Shown: positions 18,233 to 28,144, counted from the first letter of the stretch. The stretch is 64,000 nucleotides of DNA from Deltaproteobacteria bacterium ADurb.Bin207 (GCA_002070115.1 MWCO01000001.1:62001-126000), one strand, 5' to 3'. The notes: generated from the letters alone by a model not told the origin. Numbers and translations: made by a program.

Positions 18233-20488
18233 GTGCTGCTCGCACAAGTTGCCATCCCCATTCCTCTCGAACGCGCCTTTACCTACGCGGTGCCCGACCA
18301 GTATGCCCCGCGGATTGCTCCCGGTATGCGCTGCTTGTGCAAATTTCGTCGTCGCCTCGTGGTGGGGGTCATCATCGCGGTGGAGCAGGCGCAGGCTCCC
18401 GCGGGAATCAAGCTGATTGCCTTGGAGGAATTGATCGACGACATCCCTTCGGTGCCGGAGGAGTTGCTACAGTTTTTGTTGCGTCTTTCTTCGTACTACC
18501 TGGCGCCGATCGGGGAGGTGTTGCGGTTGGCGTTGCCGGTATTGGAGCATCAGCGGGCGGACCGACTTCGGACGAAACTTCCGTTATTTGCTGAGCCGCC
18601 TCGTGCTGTGGAGCGATCGGTGTTGGTGGCGTATCCCGTGGCGAGCACACCGCAGACTCCGGCTCTTCGTGGGGCTCCTGCTTCCGTCTTGACCCATTTG
18701 CGAACGGTGGGGCCCACGGCCATCGTGCGATTGGCGGAAGAGTATGCCAATGCACGGTCGGCGGTGAAGCGATTGGAGTCGTTGGGATTGGTGACGGTTC
18801 GACGGGAGGCGCAAAAAGAGGCGCCATTTTTTCATGACACGAAGGCCCGGGAGTCGGCGCCGGTGCCTACCGAGTCGCAGAAAACCGCGATCGAACATAT
18901 CGAAAAGGCGCTCCTGGCTGGAATCCCACGGTCATTTTTGCTTCACGGCGTGACGGGTTCGGGCAAGACGGAGGTGTATTTACGAGCGATCGAGGCGTGT
19001 CTGCGGGCCGAGCGGGGGGCGTTGGTCCTCGTGCCCGAAATCGCGTTGACTCCCCAGCTCATCGCTCGTTTTCGATCCCGTTTTGGCGATGGGGTTGCGG
19101 TGATTCATAGCGGATTGAGTCGTCGGGCCCGATACCAAATGTGGAAATCGCTGAGGGAAAACAAGGTGTCGGTGGCGATCGGCGCGCGCTCGGCGATTTT
19201 TGCCCCCGTACCTCGCTTGGGGTTGGTGATCGTCGACGAAGAGCACGACGGTTCTTTCAAGCAAGAAGAAGGGGTTCGCTACCAAGGCCGGGACATGGCG
19301 TTGTTGCGGGCGCATCTGGCGGGGGCGGTATGTGTTTTGGGATCGGCCACGCCGAGTCTCGAGTCGGAAGGTTTGGTGCAACAGGGCAAGCTGACACGGC
19401 TTCGACTGCCAGATCGGGCCACTCGTGCGGCTTTACCCGCGGTCGAGTTGGTGGATCTACGACGGACGGGATCGCTGCCATCGACGCATTCCATGCTGTC
19501 TTTGCCGTTGTATCGCGCCATAGAGACGGCGTTGGCGGCTGGCGAGCAGGCCATTGTTTTTCTCAATCGGCGGGGCTTTGCGCCGAGCATTCAATGCGAA
19601 GGTTGTGGCACGATACTACAATGTCCCACCTGCTCGGTATCTACGACCTTGCATCGCGCGGGGGGAGCGCGTCTTCGTTGTCATTATTGTGACTACGAGG
19701 CCGCGATGCCGTCTGCCTGCGCCGCCTGTGGTTGTCCGCGTCTTGCCATGGTGGGGATTGGTACCGAAAGGCTGGAAGAGGTACTCGCCCTGGCTTTTCC
19801 GCAAGCGCGGGTCGCGCGGCTCGACCGGGATGTGGCGCCGGGAATTCGCAGTGAAGCGGTGATCGAGCGGATGCGACGCAAAGAAGCGGATATTTTGGTG
19901 GGAACCCAGATGGTGACGAAAGGGCATGACTTGCCAGACGTCACGGTGGTGGGGGTGATCAACGCGGATGTAGCGTTGTCGATGCCTGATTTTCGAGCTT
20001 CGGAGCGGACGTTTCAGCTTTTGGTGCAAGTGGCGGGTCGAGCGGGCCGGGCCGAACGCCCAGGGCGAGTCCTCATTCAAACCCGCATTCCAGAGCATCC
20101 CGTGCTTGCCCACGCGGTTACCCACGACGTGGCTTCCTTCACGAAAACGGAATTGGTGAACCGCAAAGAAGCAGGCTATCCACCGTATTATCGCCTGGTG
20201 CTCGTTCGACTCGATGGGCCAGACCTTGACGAAGTGATTCGGGAGGCCGAACGACTGGCGAGCCATGCTCGCGTCCAGACCCAAGTGCTGAGCCATGGGG
20301 TCGAAGTGCTTGGTCCATCGCCTGCTCCCATCGAGAAACTTCGGGGAAGATTCCGTTTTCGGATTCTGTTGCGTGCCGTGCAGCGACCGGCGTTGCGAGC
20401 GGTCGTCGCCGCTATCCAACAAGTTCGAGAACATCGCTCCTCCCGGGTGCGCGTCGTTCTCGATGTCGATCCGATGCACATGCTTTGA
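18233..20488 (+). CDS. priA: Primosomal protein N' (replication restart helicase)
   Basis: The 751-residue protein has the N-terminal DNA-binding domain start (VAIPIPLERAFTYAVP). It then has a superfamily-2 helicase core: Walker A GVTGSGKTEVY, the DEEH box in VIVDEEHDGSFKQ, and later GTQMVTKGHD and QVAGRAGRAERPG. The inserted zinc-binding module shows four CxxC pairs (CEGCG, CPTC, CHYC, CAACGC). PriA recognises stalled forks and reloads the replisome. The length is normal. The start is GTG 18233 with a GTGGGA stretch upstream. It is followed 90 bases later by the AmpG-like permease in the same direction. Confidence 0.97.
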   Translation: MLLAQVAIPIPLERAFTYAVPDQYAPRIAPGMRCLCKFRRRLVVGVIIAVEQAQAPAGIKLIALEELIDDIPSVPEELLQFLLRLSSYYLAPIGEVLRLALPVLEHQRADRLRTKLPLFAEPPRAVERSVLVAYPVASTPQTPALRGAPASVLTHLRTVGPTAIVRLAEEYANARSAVKRLESLGLVTVRREAQKEAPFFHDTKARESAPVPTESQKTAIEHIEKALLAGIPRSFLLHGVTGSGKTEVYLRAIEACLRAERGALVLVPEIALTPQLIARFRSRFGDGVAVIHSGLSRRARYQMWKSLRENKVSVAIGARSAIFAPVPRLGLVIVDEEHDGSFKQEEGVRYQGRDMALLRAHLAGAVCVLGSATPSLESEGLVQQGKLTRLRLPDRATRAALPAVELVDLRRTGSLPSTHSMLSLPLYRAIETALAAGEQAIVFLNRRGFAPSIQCEGCGTILQCPTCSVSTTLHRAGGARLRCHYCDYEAAMPSACAACGCPRLAMVGIGTERLEEVLALAFPQARVARLDRDVAPGIRSEAVIERMRRKEADILVGTQMVTKGHDLPDVTVVGVINADVALSMPDFRASERTFQLLVQVAGRAGRAERPGRVLIQTRIPEHPVLAHAVTHDVASFTKTELVNRKEAGYPPYYRLVLVRLDGPDLDEVIREAERLASHARVQTQVLSHGVEVLGPSPAPIEKLRGRFRFRILLRAVQRPALRAVVAAIQQVREHRSSRVRVVLDVDPMHML

Positions 20489-20577
20489 CGCAACACCGAA
20501 CGGAATTTTCGTGTGTGTTTCCCCGTGGTTCGTGTCCAAGGGAGGGAGCGGTTGCGGAACCATGAAATTCGCTGGAA

Positions 20578-22095
20578 ATGTCAGCTCCTTTGGCTGCTTG
20601 TGGTAGCGGTCTTTTCGTGGATTCGAGCCAAGACTCCGAACAGAAAAAACGTTTCCGAGGGTTGTCCAGCCCCCATATTTGGGTATCTACGACGTATTTT
20701 GGAGAAGGTTTTCCCTACAGCATCGTCAATAACCTGGCGGAAATCCTGTTCAAAGAAATGGGGGCGAGCCTCCAAGCGATTGGATTGACGGCGTTATTTC
20801 ACCTTCCGTGGAACCTCAAATTCCTTTGGGGACCGTTTTTGGATCATTATGAAACCAAGCGGCGATGGCTGCTCGGTGTGGAAGTAGCGCTGACCATCTG
20901 TTTGGTGGCGCTCGCGTTTTTTGCTTGTGGCCGACAACTGCTTGGCATCATCGCGGCAAGCTTTTTTGTGCTTGCGTTGTTGTCCGCCACCCATGACATC
21001 GCTGTCGATGGGTTTTACTTGGAAGGACTCGATTCAGCGGGGCAATCGAAGTTCGTGGGATACCGGGCGATGGCCTACAAGGTTTCGAGCCTGGTGGTTC
21101 GAGGACCGCTCATCATTCTCATCGGTTGGGTCGGATGGACGGGGGGACTGCTCACCGCGGCGGGACTGTTTTTTTTTCTGACCCTTTTGCATTGGAAAAT
21201 CCTTCCCGATGTAGAACGTCCCGGCCCATCGGTCACGGCGTTGTTGCGCGAAATCCTACGCCCGCGAGTGCTCGTTTTCGGAACGGTGGTTGCCGGGCTC
21301 GTTCTGCTTCAACGCAAGACCAAGTTTTTTGATCCATGCATCGAGGCGCTGCGGGGCGCGTTGCAGCATGCTCCCGCGCTTTCCCAACTCTCTGTTCCAG
21401 GATGGATAACCCTTGGTTTGCTAGGGGCTTTGCTGGTCACGCTCGCTTTGCTGGGTCCAATCAAGCGCCGCGTGGCCACTTCAAATTCGCATTATGCGAC
21501 GGCATTCATCGATTTTCTTGCACGTCCGCGGGTGGGCGTGGTGCTTGCGTTCGTGGTGTTGTTTCGAGCGGGGGAATCTTTCCTTCAGAAAATGAAGTGG
21601 CCATTTTTGCGGGATGAATTGGGGCTTTCGCTGGAACAATACGGTTTCGCCAACGGTACGCTTGGCGTCATCGCCTCGTTTGCGGGTACTTTCCTTGGAG
21701 GTTGGCTGATTGCGCGGCATGGATTGAAAAAGTGGATATGGCCTTTCGTGTTGGCTCAAAACACGTTGAATTTGCTTTACGCTTGGCTGGCTTGGGCGGG
21801 AAAGCAAGGGGCGGTCGGATTGGGCTCGATCACGGCGGTGATCATGACCGAGCACCTTGGAGAAGGTCTGGGAACCGCGGTGTTCATGGTCTATCTGATG
21901 CGAAGCTGCGATCCCGCCCATAAAGCGGCCCACATGGCTCTGTTGACCGCGTTGATGAGTGTAAGTTTTACGATCGCCGGTGTGGCAAGCGGATTCTTGG
22001 CGAGTTGGCTAGGGTTTTGTCCCTATTTCATCTTCACCTTCCTCGCGACCCTTCCCGGCATGGCGTTGATTCATTACCTGCCCCATCGTCAATGA
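20578..22095 (+). CDS. AmpG-like MFS permease
   Basis: This 505-residue protein has 12-14 membrane helices and begins the membrane domain with YFGEGFPYSIVNNL. Other marks are GLTALFHLPWNLKFLWGPFLD and ALLSATHDIAVDGFYLE, matching the AmpG/PAT1-like major facilitator branch. AmpG imports anhydromuropeptides for cell-wall recycling; related members carry acetyl-CoA or other solutes, so the substrate is inferred only. About 35 polar residues precede helix 1. The stop overlaps the convergent cytidylyltransferase-like gene by seven bases. Confidence 0.85.
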   Translation: MSAPLAACGSGLFVDSSQDSEQKKRFRGLSSPHIWVSTTYFGEGFPYSIVNNLAEILFKEMGASLQAIGLTALFHLPWNLKFLWGPFLDHYETKRRWLLGVEVALTICLVALAFFACGRQLLGIIAASFFVLALLSATHDIAVDGFYLEGLDSAGQSKFVGYRAMAYKVSSLVVRGPLIILIGWVGWTGGLLTAAGLFFFLTLLHWKILPDVERPGPSVTALLREILRPRVLVFGTVVAGLVLLQRKTKFFDPCIEALRGALQHAPALSQLSVPGWITLGLLGALLVTLALLGPIKRRVATSNSHYATAFIDFLARPRVGVVLAFVVLFRAGESFLQKMKWPFLRDELGLSLEQYGFANGTLGVIASFAGTFLGGWLIARHGLKKWIWPFVLAQNTLNLLYAWLAWAGKQGAVGLGSITAVIMTEHLGEGLGTAVFMVYLMRSCDPAHKAAHMALLTALMSVSFTIAGVASGFLASWLGFCPYFIFTFLATLPGMALIHYLPHRQ

Positions 22096-22775
22096 GCGGT
22101 CTGGGATTCACGCCGTTCCCGTGCATCGATCAACGCCCCCGCCATCTCCTGGTGGAAAAGCGTATCTGCGCGAAATGACTCGGATTTCGAGATCTCGAAC
22201 GGAAACCACGAGCCAGGCGAACGACCCGTCGCAAGATGATTCGAGGGTACGACCGCAAACGCTGGACACGCCACGAGCAGATGAGTCGAGCCGTTCGTCA
22301 GCGATTCGCCGGTGAGAGAATAAATCGGTCCCTGCATGCGAACACAAGATTGCATCCCCTCGATGTCCGAGCGGACGCGAATCAACCGAATCGCTTCATC
22401 GATGGTGCTGGATCGAAGGAAAGGGTGGCGTCCGTCGAGCAACAAAACATGGGTCGACCAAAGGGCATCTGGGCTTCCTGCACGTAAGCATCGTTCGGGG
22501 GGACCGGAAAGAAGACGAATGGATGGGTGGGATGTCTTTTCGAATCGTTCGACGAGCGCCGCATCATCGAACCAAACCGCCTTGTGCTCGGCCTCGCCCA
22601 CACGGAGCAACACCGACAGCATCCGATCGAATAGGCACGTCGAACCGAGGGGATCGAGCATACCGGGGCTTTGTGGTTGTTGTGCGTCGAGCCCCTTGAC
22701 CGAGAACACAACCGATACGGAACGCGCTCGAGGCGATGGCGATTCACGGTTCACGAAGGGTTTGATGTCTGTCAT
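22089..22775 (-). CDS. Nucleotidyltransferase-like protein (degenerate CMP-sugar synthetase type)
   Basis: The 228-residue protein has a Rossmann-like layout. After SVSVVFSVKG come a conserved-looking DRMLSVLLRV helix and VLLLDGRHPFLRSSTIDEAI, which parallels the LQPTSPLLR-x-x-DIDEA strand-helix of acylneuraminate cytidylyltransferases. The usual N-terminal nucleotide motif (R-x-G-S-K) is not evident, so it may be inactive or act on another substrate. ATG 22775 overlaps the upstream stop as ATGA, which indicates translational coupling to the transglutaminase gene. The family assignment is tentative. Confidence 0.65.
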   Translation of the reverse strand: MTDIKPFVNRESPSPRARSVSVVFSVKGLDAQQPQSPGMLDPLGSTCLFDRMLSVLLRVGEAEHKAVWFDDAALVERFEKTSHPSIRLLSGPPERCLRAGSPDALWSTHVLLLDGRHPFLRSSTIDEAIRLIRVRSDIEGMQSCVRMQGPIYSLTGESLTNGSTHLLVACPAFAVVPSNHLATGRSPGSWFPFEISKSESFRADTLFHQEMAGALIDARERRESQTAH

Positions 22776-24559
22776 GGAATCGTTCGAAAACCTCTGCCGA
22801 CAGCGATACCGAATCCCGCGGCAAGCAGCAAGGCGATGGCGGCCATCCACGGATCGCCAGAAAACGATGTAGATTGCGTTGGTTTGGCGGGGGGGTCGAC
22901 GATGGGCTCGGTCAATCGCGGGACGTTCACGCGCGGCGCCGAAGCGAGAACCGGATCTTTGTTCGTATCAGCCAAAGGGCGATAACGGGCGAGACTTTGC
23001 TCCTCGAGGGTGGCATCGCCCTGCACTTCGTACATCGTGTGATTGTTGTATGTCCAATCCAACCATTCGCTCGCGCCGCCTCCTCGGGTGGTCACCACAT
23101 GACGGTTGCTTCTGCCGCCGAAGTACTCGGCTTTTCCCGCGGGCGTCTCCCCAAATCCCGCGTTCGCATCCATCGGCACCCACCCATAGCCGGGCATATA
23201 AGCTTCTGCCCAACGGTGATAGACATCATCGAAGCTCGCTTCGTCACCACGTTCGGAGACAGCACCCGCGTACCGAGCGGGAATGCCCGCGCGTCGAAGC
23301 ATACCCACGAGAGCGAAGGTATATTCGCTACAACTTCCCGTTCCTCGGGCGAGCACGGTCGCGGCATTGTTCCATCCTCCGGAACGGTCGTACTTGATGA
23401 CGCGAGCTAGGTGCTCATAGATGGCGCGGGCTCGGTCATAATACGAGGTTTTTCCATGGGTTACCTCCTCGACCAGCCGCGCGAGGGACTGGGCGCCAAG
23501 GTCATATTTTTTGTCATCCTGCAAATAGGCATCGAGTTGGGCAGGTAAGGTGGCGCCACGAACACGGTCCGGATCGATCGGAAAGCGAACGCGATACAAT
23601 AGGAAGTCGCCGGTCCATCGAATCGAGAAGGTCGTTCCTGCCTTCAACTCCTCGCGTTCGAAGAGTGCAATGGGTTGGCCCCATCGATCCATGGTCATTC
23701 GTGTGGGCTGCGGTTCGAACGTAACCTTGTCGAGCAAATGCTGACCCGGAAGTTCTTCCGGCACCGCCAAAGCTGCTCGAAGATGCGTGACGGCACCGGT
23801 TCCGCGTACGCGATAAACGACTTCATAACTGACCCGAACGCGACGAGGCATGTCTTCGAGGTACGGCTCATCGTGCGGAAGAGAAACGCGGAATAGCTGT
23901 TGGCTTTGGTAATCAGCCACCCAAAGACTTCCCTGATGCATCGCAAGCGCCGATGGATAAGGGCCTGGAGATGGCAAAATGGTTACGACCTTTCCGTCGG
24001 AAGGGTCGACTCGGTACAAACTGTCTTTTCCATGATCCGCCACCCATAGCATTCGACCGTCGAACGCAATGCCCGTGGGGTGTTTGTCCGGCGCATCGAA
24101 CGATTCGATCGTGGTTCCATCCACCGGATCGATGCGATGCAGCTTGGCGCTACGAGCATCGACGACCCATAAGGATTGACCATCGTGGACCAGGCCCGTG
24201 GCCCATCGCTCATAGTACGGGATGGGAGAGGGGTGGTCGTTTTTTCCAAGGCGCATGCGGGCCATGAAGTCCTGTCGTCGATCGGCTAGAAATAAGGTGC
24301 CCTGAGAGCAAGCGATTCCCGTGGGCAAAAAACCTTGGGCGGGGATGCGTTCGAGAATTTGTGCGGTGCAAGGATCGAATCGAACGATCGATCGAGTCGC
24401 CATGTCGGAGATGAACAGGTTGTTGTCGCAGGCGGCGAGGCCCATGGGTTCTTCGACGGGGCAGGGGAGTTGTTCGAGGATTTGTCCGCCGTGGGCGAAG
24501 GCGAGGGAAGAGCTGAGCGACGAGCAAACCACTAGGAGCAGGGGAAAGGGGCGGTACAT
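22772..24559 (-). CDS. Secreted beta-propeller and transglutaminase-like protein with C-terminal anchor
   Basis: The protein has about 595 residues. A signal peptide (MYRPFPLLLVVCSSLSSSLAFA) is followed by an NHL/Vgb-like propeller (about residues 25-230) with repeats such as GIAFDGRMLWVADHGKD and SLWVADYQSQQLFR. A beta-rich linker leads to a transglutaminase-like core: Cys410 in GTGSCSEYTF, His449 in YHRWAEAY and Asp464 in WVPMDAN. A C-terminal hydrophobic helix plus RGFR suggests anchoring. Such proteases or crosslinkers act on cell-envelope proteins; the propeller may supply substrate binding. I prefer ATG 24559, which has GAGG upstream, over 24583. The stop overlaps the next gene as ATGA. 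Confidence 0.85.
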   Translation of the reverse strand: MYRPFPLLLVVCSSLSSSLAFAHGGQILEQLPCPVEEPMGLAACDNNLFISDMATRSIVRFDPCTAQILERIPAQGFLPTGIACSQGTLFLADRRQDFMARMRLGKNDHPSPIPYYERWATGLVHDGQSLWVVDARSAKLHRIDPVDGTTIESFDAPDKHPTGIAFDGRMLWVADHGKDSLYRVDPSDGKVVTILPSPGPYPSALAMHQGSLWVADYQSQQLFRVSLPHDEPYLEDMPRRVRVSYEVVYRVRGTGAVTHLRAALAVPEELPGQHLLDKVTFEPQPTRMTMDRWGQPIALFEREELKAGTTFSIRWTGDFLLYRVRFPIDPDRVRGATLPAQLDAYLQDDKKYDLGAQSLARLVEEVTHGKTSYYDRARAIYEHLARVIKYDRSGGWNNAATVLARGTGSCSEYTFALVGMLRRAGIPARYAGAVSERGDEASFDDVYHRWAEAYMPGYGWVPMDANAGFGETPAGKAEYFGGRSNRHVVTTRGGGASEWLDWTYNNHTMYEVQGDATLEEQSLARYRPLADTNKDPVLASAPRVNVPRLTEPIVDPPAKPTQSTSFSGDPWMAAIALLLAAGFGIAVGRGFRTIP

Positions 24560-24622
24560 GGCAACCTCGGTGGGAAAGAGCATGCCGTGGAGGAGTCATG
24601 GGTGGCAAGAACGTGAGCTATA

Positions 24623-24698
24623 TATACGGATAATCAATATGGATTGTATCGTGTAACCATTTGTATTTATTCAATAATTATGATAATATATCCGTATA
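24623..24698. repeat. Inverted repeat flanking AT-rich spacer
   Basis: TATACGGATA at 24623-24632 and its exact complement TATCCGTATA at 24689-24698 flank 56 AT-rich bases in the spacer upstream of the transglutaminase gene. The same 10-mer, TATCCGTATA, occurs at 29116-29125 upstream of the ECF sigma gene. It could be an operator pair; no protein is assigned. Confidence 0.5.
24665..24679. repeat. AT-rich 15-mer shared with another spacer
   Basis: ATTTATTCAATAATT at 24665-24679 recurs exactly in reverse complement at 46193-46207. Its 11-base core TATTCAATAAT recurs in reverse complement at 29065-29075. All three copies are intergenic. Confidence 0.6.
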
Positions 24699-24757
24699 CG
24701 TATATTGAAAATTACAGGCGGGAAACCCTGTTCATCTCGTTGTGAACCCCACGGGAT

Positions 24758-26566
24758 TCATCCTGTTTGGGGGATATGCAGCGTGAAGGTCGAGCCAGTC
24801 GGCGACGACGTGACATCGATTTTTCCGCCATGTTCTTCGGCAATTTTTTTTACGATGGCCAGGCCTAGGCCTGTGCCATTGGCTTTGTCGGCGGTCACGA
24901 AGGAGCGAAATAGTTTGCCGCGTATTTGCTCGGGAATGCCAGGCCCCGTATCGCTTACGCGCAGCACCAGCCCTTCGGTGTCTCGATCGATCTCGATGCG
25001 CAATAGGCCTCCGGCGGTCATGGCATCGAGGGCGTTGCGGGCGAGGTTATGCAACGCTCGCATCACTTTCGCCTGATCGAACCTTGCCGTTCCCCGATCC
25101 CGAAGCTCCATTTGCAGTTCGATCCCCCTTCCCTCGAGTTCTTTTTCCATCTGCAAACGAAGCTCATCGAAAAATTTTTGCAAATACACCTTGCTGACCA
25201 ACAGCGTTCTTTCTCCGCGTGCAAACGCCAGCACTTCCCGCTGCATGGCCGTAATGTGATCGAATTGCTTGAGAACCAGCTCCGAATAACTCTTTCGCTG
25301 CTCGGCGCTTTCCGTCGTGGCCATCAGTTGCACGTAGCCACTGATGACCGCCATCGGCGTCTTCAAGTCATGCAGCACATTCGACAACAATCGTCCAATC
25401 GTCGACAATCGATCGTTGACACGCTGAGATTCGCGCGACCGCAACAAGCTGATCGCCGTGGACGCATTGGCAGCCACCAGACGCAACAGTTCCTGATCAT
25501 CTTCGGTGAAGGGAGCCTCGTCTTCCCGGTCATACAAAACCAACGCTCCGAAGGCGTCGCCCTCTTCGCTGAGCATGGGCACGGCCAACACCGATCGGGC
25601 GTGCAGTCCCATCAGAGATTGTTCGGCGGTGGCTTTGGATCGACGACGCACTTGTTCGATGCTCACGGGACCTTTTTGTTGGATCGCTTGGAGAAATGCG
25701 CCCATGACGTGGTCGACGAGGTATTCCGTTACGGTGTTGGGCGCCTCTCGCTTGAACACGAAAAGATTGTGTTGTGTACCTCCCTGATCGAGCAGGAATA
25801 CGGCGCCCGCTTGGGTTCGTGTGGCTGCCACGGTCAATCCAAGCAGAGGTTGCACGAGGCTTCGTTGATCGGTGGCGCGTGACATCGTGCTTTCGAGTTC
25901 GAAAAGCAGATTCAGAAAATCCACTTTGCGTTCGAGCGTGTGCCGAACTTGTGCCAGCACGTTATTTTTTTCGACGACGGCGAGATATAGTTTCACGTTG
26001 TCGATCGAGATCGCGGCTTGCATGGCCAACACGCCGAGCAAGTTTTCATCCTCATCCGTAAACGGTTTCCCCTCGCGTTTGTTGAGAACCTGCAGCACGC
26101 CGATCGTCTGTCCCACGTGGTTTTTCATGGGTACTGCAAGAATGGAGCGGGTTCGATAACCGGTTTTTCCATCCCACGATCGGTTGAATCGATCATCCGT
26201 GTAGGCATCCGCGACCCGAATGGGTTTTCCGGTTTGCACTACGGCACCAGCGATTCCTTGTCCCACGGCGAGACGGATCGTCTGCTCACCCCCGCCCACC
26301 ACGAGTTTGCTCACGAGTTCGCCGGTGGCGTCATCGATGAGGTAGAGCGTGGCTCGGTCGGCATCGAGCAAGGCCGAAGCGCGGTCGAGGACCAAGCCGA
26401 GCAGACGATCGGCATCCGCGGGCGCGGCGAGAGCGCTTGCGATATCACAAAACGCTGTCAAAACCCGTCGCGTACCGATGAGCTGCGCCTCCAGGTCCCG
26501 CATTCGCTGGGACTCGGAGGGATCCGACGTTCGGTCTTTGCGCGGCCGTTTTGTCTCGCGACTCAC
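24758..26566 (-). CDS. GAF-GAF sensor histidine kinase (soluble)
   Basis: This 602-residue kinase has no membrane segment. Two GAF domains occupy about residues 45-195 and 230-378; both show typical endings (VPMKNHVGQTIGVLQV, VPMLSEEGDAFGALVLYD). The HisKA domain has His399 in NVLHDLKTPMAV. The ATPase domain has Asn511 in LARNALDAM, DTGPGIP at 539-545 and GTGLGLAIV at 564-572. The GAF signal is unknown. The gene starts at GTG 26566. No response regulator is adjacent, so it is an orphan kinase. Its stop lies 200 bases from the transglutaminase start, across the AT-rich spacer. Confidence 0.93.
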   Translation of the reverse strand: MSRETKRPRKDRTSDPSESQRMRDLEAQLIGTRRVLTAFCDIASALAAPADADRLLGLVLDRASALLDADRATLYLIDDATGELVSKLVVGGGEQTIRLAVGQGIAGAVVQTGKPIRVADAYTDDRFNRSWDGKTGYRTRSILAVPMKNHVGQTIGVLQVLNKREGKPFTDEDENLLGVLAMQAAISIDNVKLYLAVVEKNNVLAQVRHTLERKVDFLNLLFELESTMSRATDQRSLVQPLLGLTVAATRTQAGAVFLLDQGGTQHNLFVFKREAPNTVTEYLVDHVMGAFLQAIQQKGPVSIEQVRRRSKATAEQSLMGLHARSVLAVPMLSEEGDAFGALVLYDREDEAPFTEDDQELLRLVAANASTAISLLRSRESQRVNDRLSTIGRLLSNVLHDLKTPMAVISGYVQLMATTESAEQRKSYSELVLKQFDHITAMQREVLAFARGERTLLVSKVYLQKFFDELRLQMEKELEGRGIELQMELRDRGTARFDQAKVMRALHNLARNALDAMTAGGLLRIEIDRDTEGLVLRVSDTGPGIPEQIRGKLFRSFVTADKANGTGLGLAIVKKIAEEHGGKIDVTSSPTGSTFTLHIPQTG

Positions 26567-26732
26567 GAGGGCGATTCAAGCATGACCCAGGTAGCTAGGT
26601 CCACCGGGCGATGAGCCAACGCGGAAACGAAGAGCCTTTCGCACGATTCCCATAGCCTCGCTGGCTCCGTTCTTCTATGTAACGGTTCGTTGGCCGTGGG
26701 CTACGGTCCGCGACGCGTTTCATTTCCAGCTC

Positions 26733-26739
26733 AGGAGGG
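26733..26739 (+). promoter_or_regulatory. Strong ribosome binding site of the thiolase-like gene
   Basis: AGGAGGG lies four bases before ATG 26744 and decides that start against an upstream in-frame GTG. A similar AGGAGG at 28143-28148 precedes the DUF35 gene. Most other genes here have weaker sites, so this pair is probably well translated. Confidence 0.8.
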
Positions 26740-26743
26740 CAGA

Positions 26744-28144
26744 ATGATTGAGTTTGCGCCAGGAAACCTCAGAGTTCCGAAGTGGTCTCGCCCGGTGTAC
26801 ATGGTTGCTGCGGGCACATCGGATTTCCGCAAACGCTATCCAGAAAAAAAGCTCGAAGAGCTGTGCATGGATGCCTTCCGGATGCTTTTGGAGGAAAACG
26901 ACCTAAAAATGGCCCCCCTCGATGTCAAGGGGCTCATCAATATGTGCAACTACGGCGAATTCGCCGATCACTTCCAGGACCAACTCCTGTGTGAGGCCAA
27001 GGTTCACGACTACCTCGGGCTCAACCTTTTACCCAACTGGGGTGTCAAAACCGGTGGTGCTACCGGTGGCTACACCATGCTGTCCGGCGCCAATACCGTG
27101 GCCTCTGGATATAGCGATTGCACCCTCGTGCTCGGTTGGGAACGCATGGACGAAGTCATTACCTGGACAGGCAACTACTACATCGCCTGCGCCGCCTGCA
27201 AAGACTTCGAAACCCGTTTGGCCCGCAATTACGCCAGTTATTACGCTCCCATGGCGCGAAGATTCGGCGAGATGTACAAGGTCGATGAACGCATTCGCGC
27301 CGAAATCGCCGTAAAAAATCGCTATTACGCGTGCATGTCGCCCTTCGCCCAACAACCCGGACGACATACCGTCGACGAAGTGCTCGCGGGTGCCATCGTC
27401 TCCGATCCTCTCCGGTTCCTCGAATGCTGCGCCATGAGCGTCGGATCCTCCGCGGCTCTGCTCTGCTCCGAAGAACTCGCCTATAAACTGACCGATCACC
27501 CCGTCAAACTATCCATATGCGGTGGCTCGGATACCCTGCGCACGGGGGATCGACGACCGATGAAAATTCCCTTGCTTCCTCACGAAACCGAGGAGGATTA
27601 CAAGCAACTTTATGAAGACATGAAAAAGACCGATGGCCGATGGCCGGGGTTCGAAAGCTTCGGCGCCACACGCTTCGCCGCCTATATGGCCTATCGCATG
27701 GCCGGTATCCAAAACCCCATCGAAGACTTGGACTTGGTGGAAACCCACGATGCGTTCACCATTTCCGATCTTCAAACCTACGGCGATGTCGGATTGACCT
27801 TATACGGACAGGAACAGGAATACATTCGATCCGGTGATTGTTACCTGCACAATCCCTACACCAACAAGCCAGGCAAGTGCCCCTCGAACCTGTCGGGCGG
27901 ATTGCTAGGCACCATGCATGCGGTCGGCGCTACCGGCATTTGGCAATGCGCCGAGGTGTTCTGGCAATTGCAAAACAAATACGACAAGTTCCATGGCGAC
28001 CCGAAAATGTGGGAACGCTTCGGAAAGAAAAAGCCCGATGATTGGAAGAGCTTGCAGGTCCACAATCCACGACGGGGCCTCGCGATTTCCCACGCGGGCG
28101 TGGGAAGTCACGTGACATGCGCCGTACTCGAAAAGGCTTGGTAG
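26744..28144 (+). CDS. Thiolase-superfamily protein, DUF35-partner type; nucleophile Cys apparently absent
   Basis: This 466-residue thiolase-fold protein belongs to the SCP2/Ltp2/BbsB-like branch that works with a DUF35 partner. Visible motifs are GGATGG near 104-109, LVETHDAFT (the NxHD-type loop), LSGGLLGTMHAVGATG, and HAGVGSHVTCAVLEKAW at the end. In classical thiolases the nucleophilic Cys lies in the motif aligned with KTGGATGG; here Gly stands at that position. Ltp2-type members with such changes are retro-aldol lyases on CoA esters rather than thiolases, so that chemistry is possible. It starts at ATG 26744 with a strong AGGAGGG site. The DUF35 gene follows ten bases later. Confidence 0.88.
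   Translation: MIEFAPGNLRVPKWSRPVYMVAAGTSDFRKRYPEKKLEELCMDAFRMLLEENDLKMAPLDVKGLINMCNYGEFADHFQDQLLCEAKVHDYLGLNLLPNWGVKTGGATGGYTMLSGANTVASGYSDCTLVLGWERMDEVITWTGNYYIACAACKDFETRLARNYASYYAPMARRFGEMYKVDERIRAEIAVKNRYYACMSPFAQQPGRHTVDEVLAGAIVSDPLRFLECCAMSVGSSAALLCSEELAYKLTDHPVKLSICGGSDTLRTGDRRPMKIPLLPHETEEDYKQLYEDMKKTDGRWPGFESFGATRFAAYMAYRMAGIQNPIEDLDLVETHDAFTISDLQTYGDVGLTLYGQEQEYIRSGDCYLHNPYTNKPGKCPSNLSGGLLGTMHAVGATGIWQCAEVFWQLQNKYDKFHGDPKMWERFGKKKPDDWKSLQVHNPRRGLAISHAGVGSHVTCAVLEKAW

Noticed and set aside
22776-22850. Longer start for the nucleotidyltransferase-like gene
   Set aside because: It would read through the transglutaminase gene in another frame; ATG 22775 gives an ATGA overlap.
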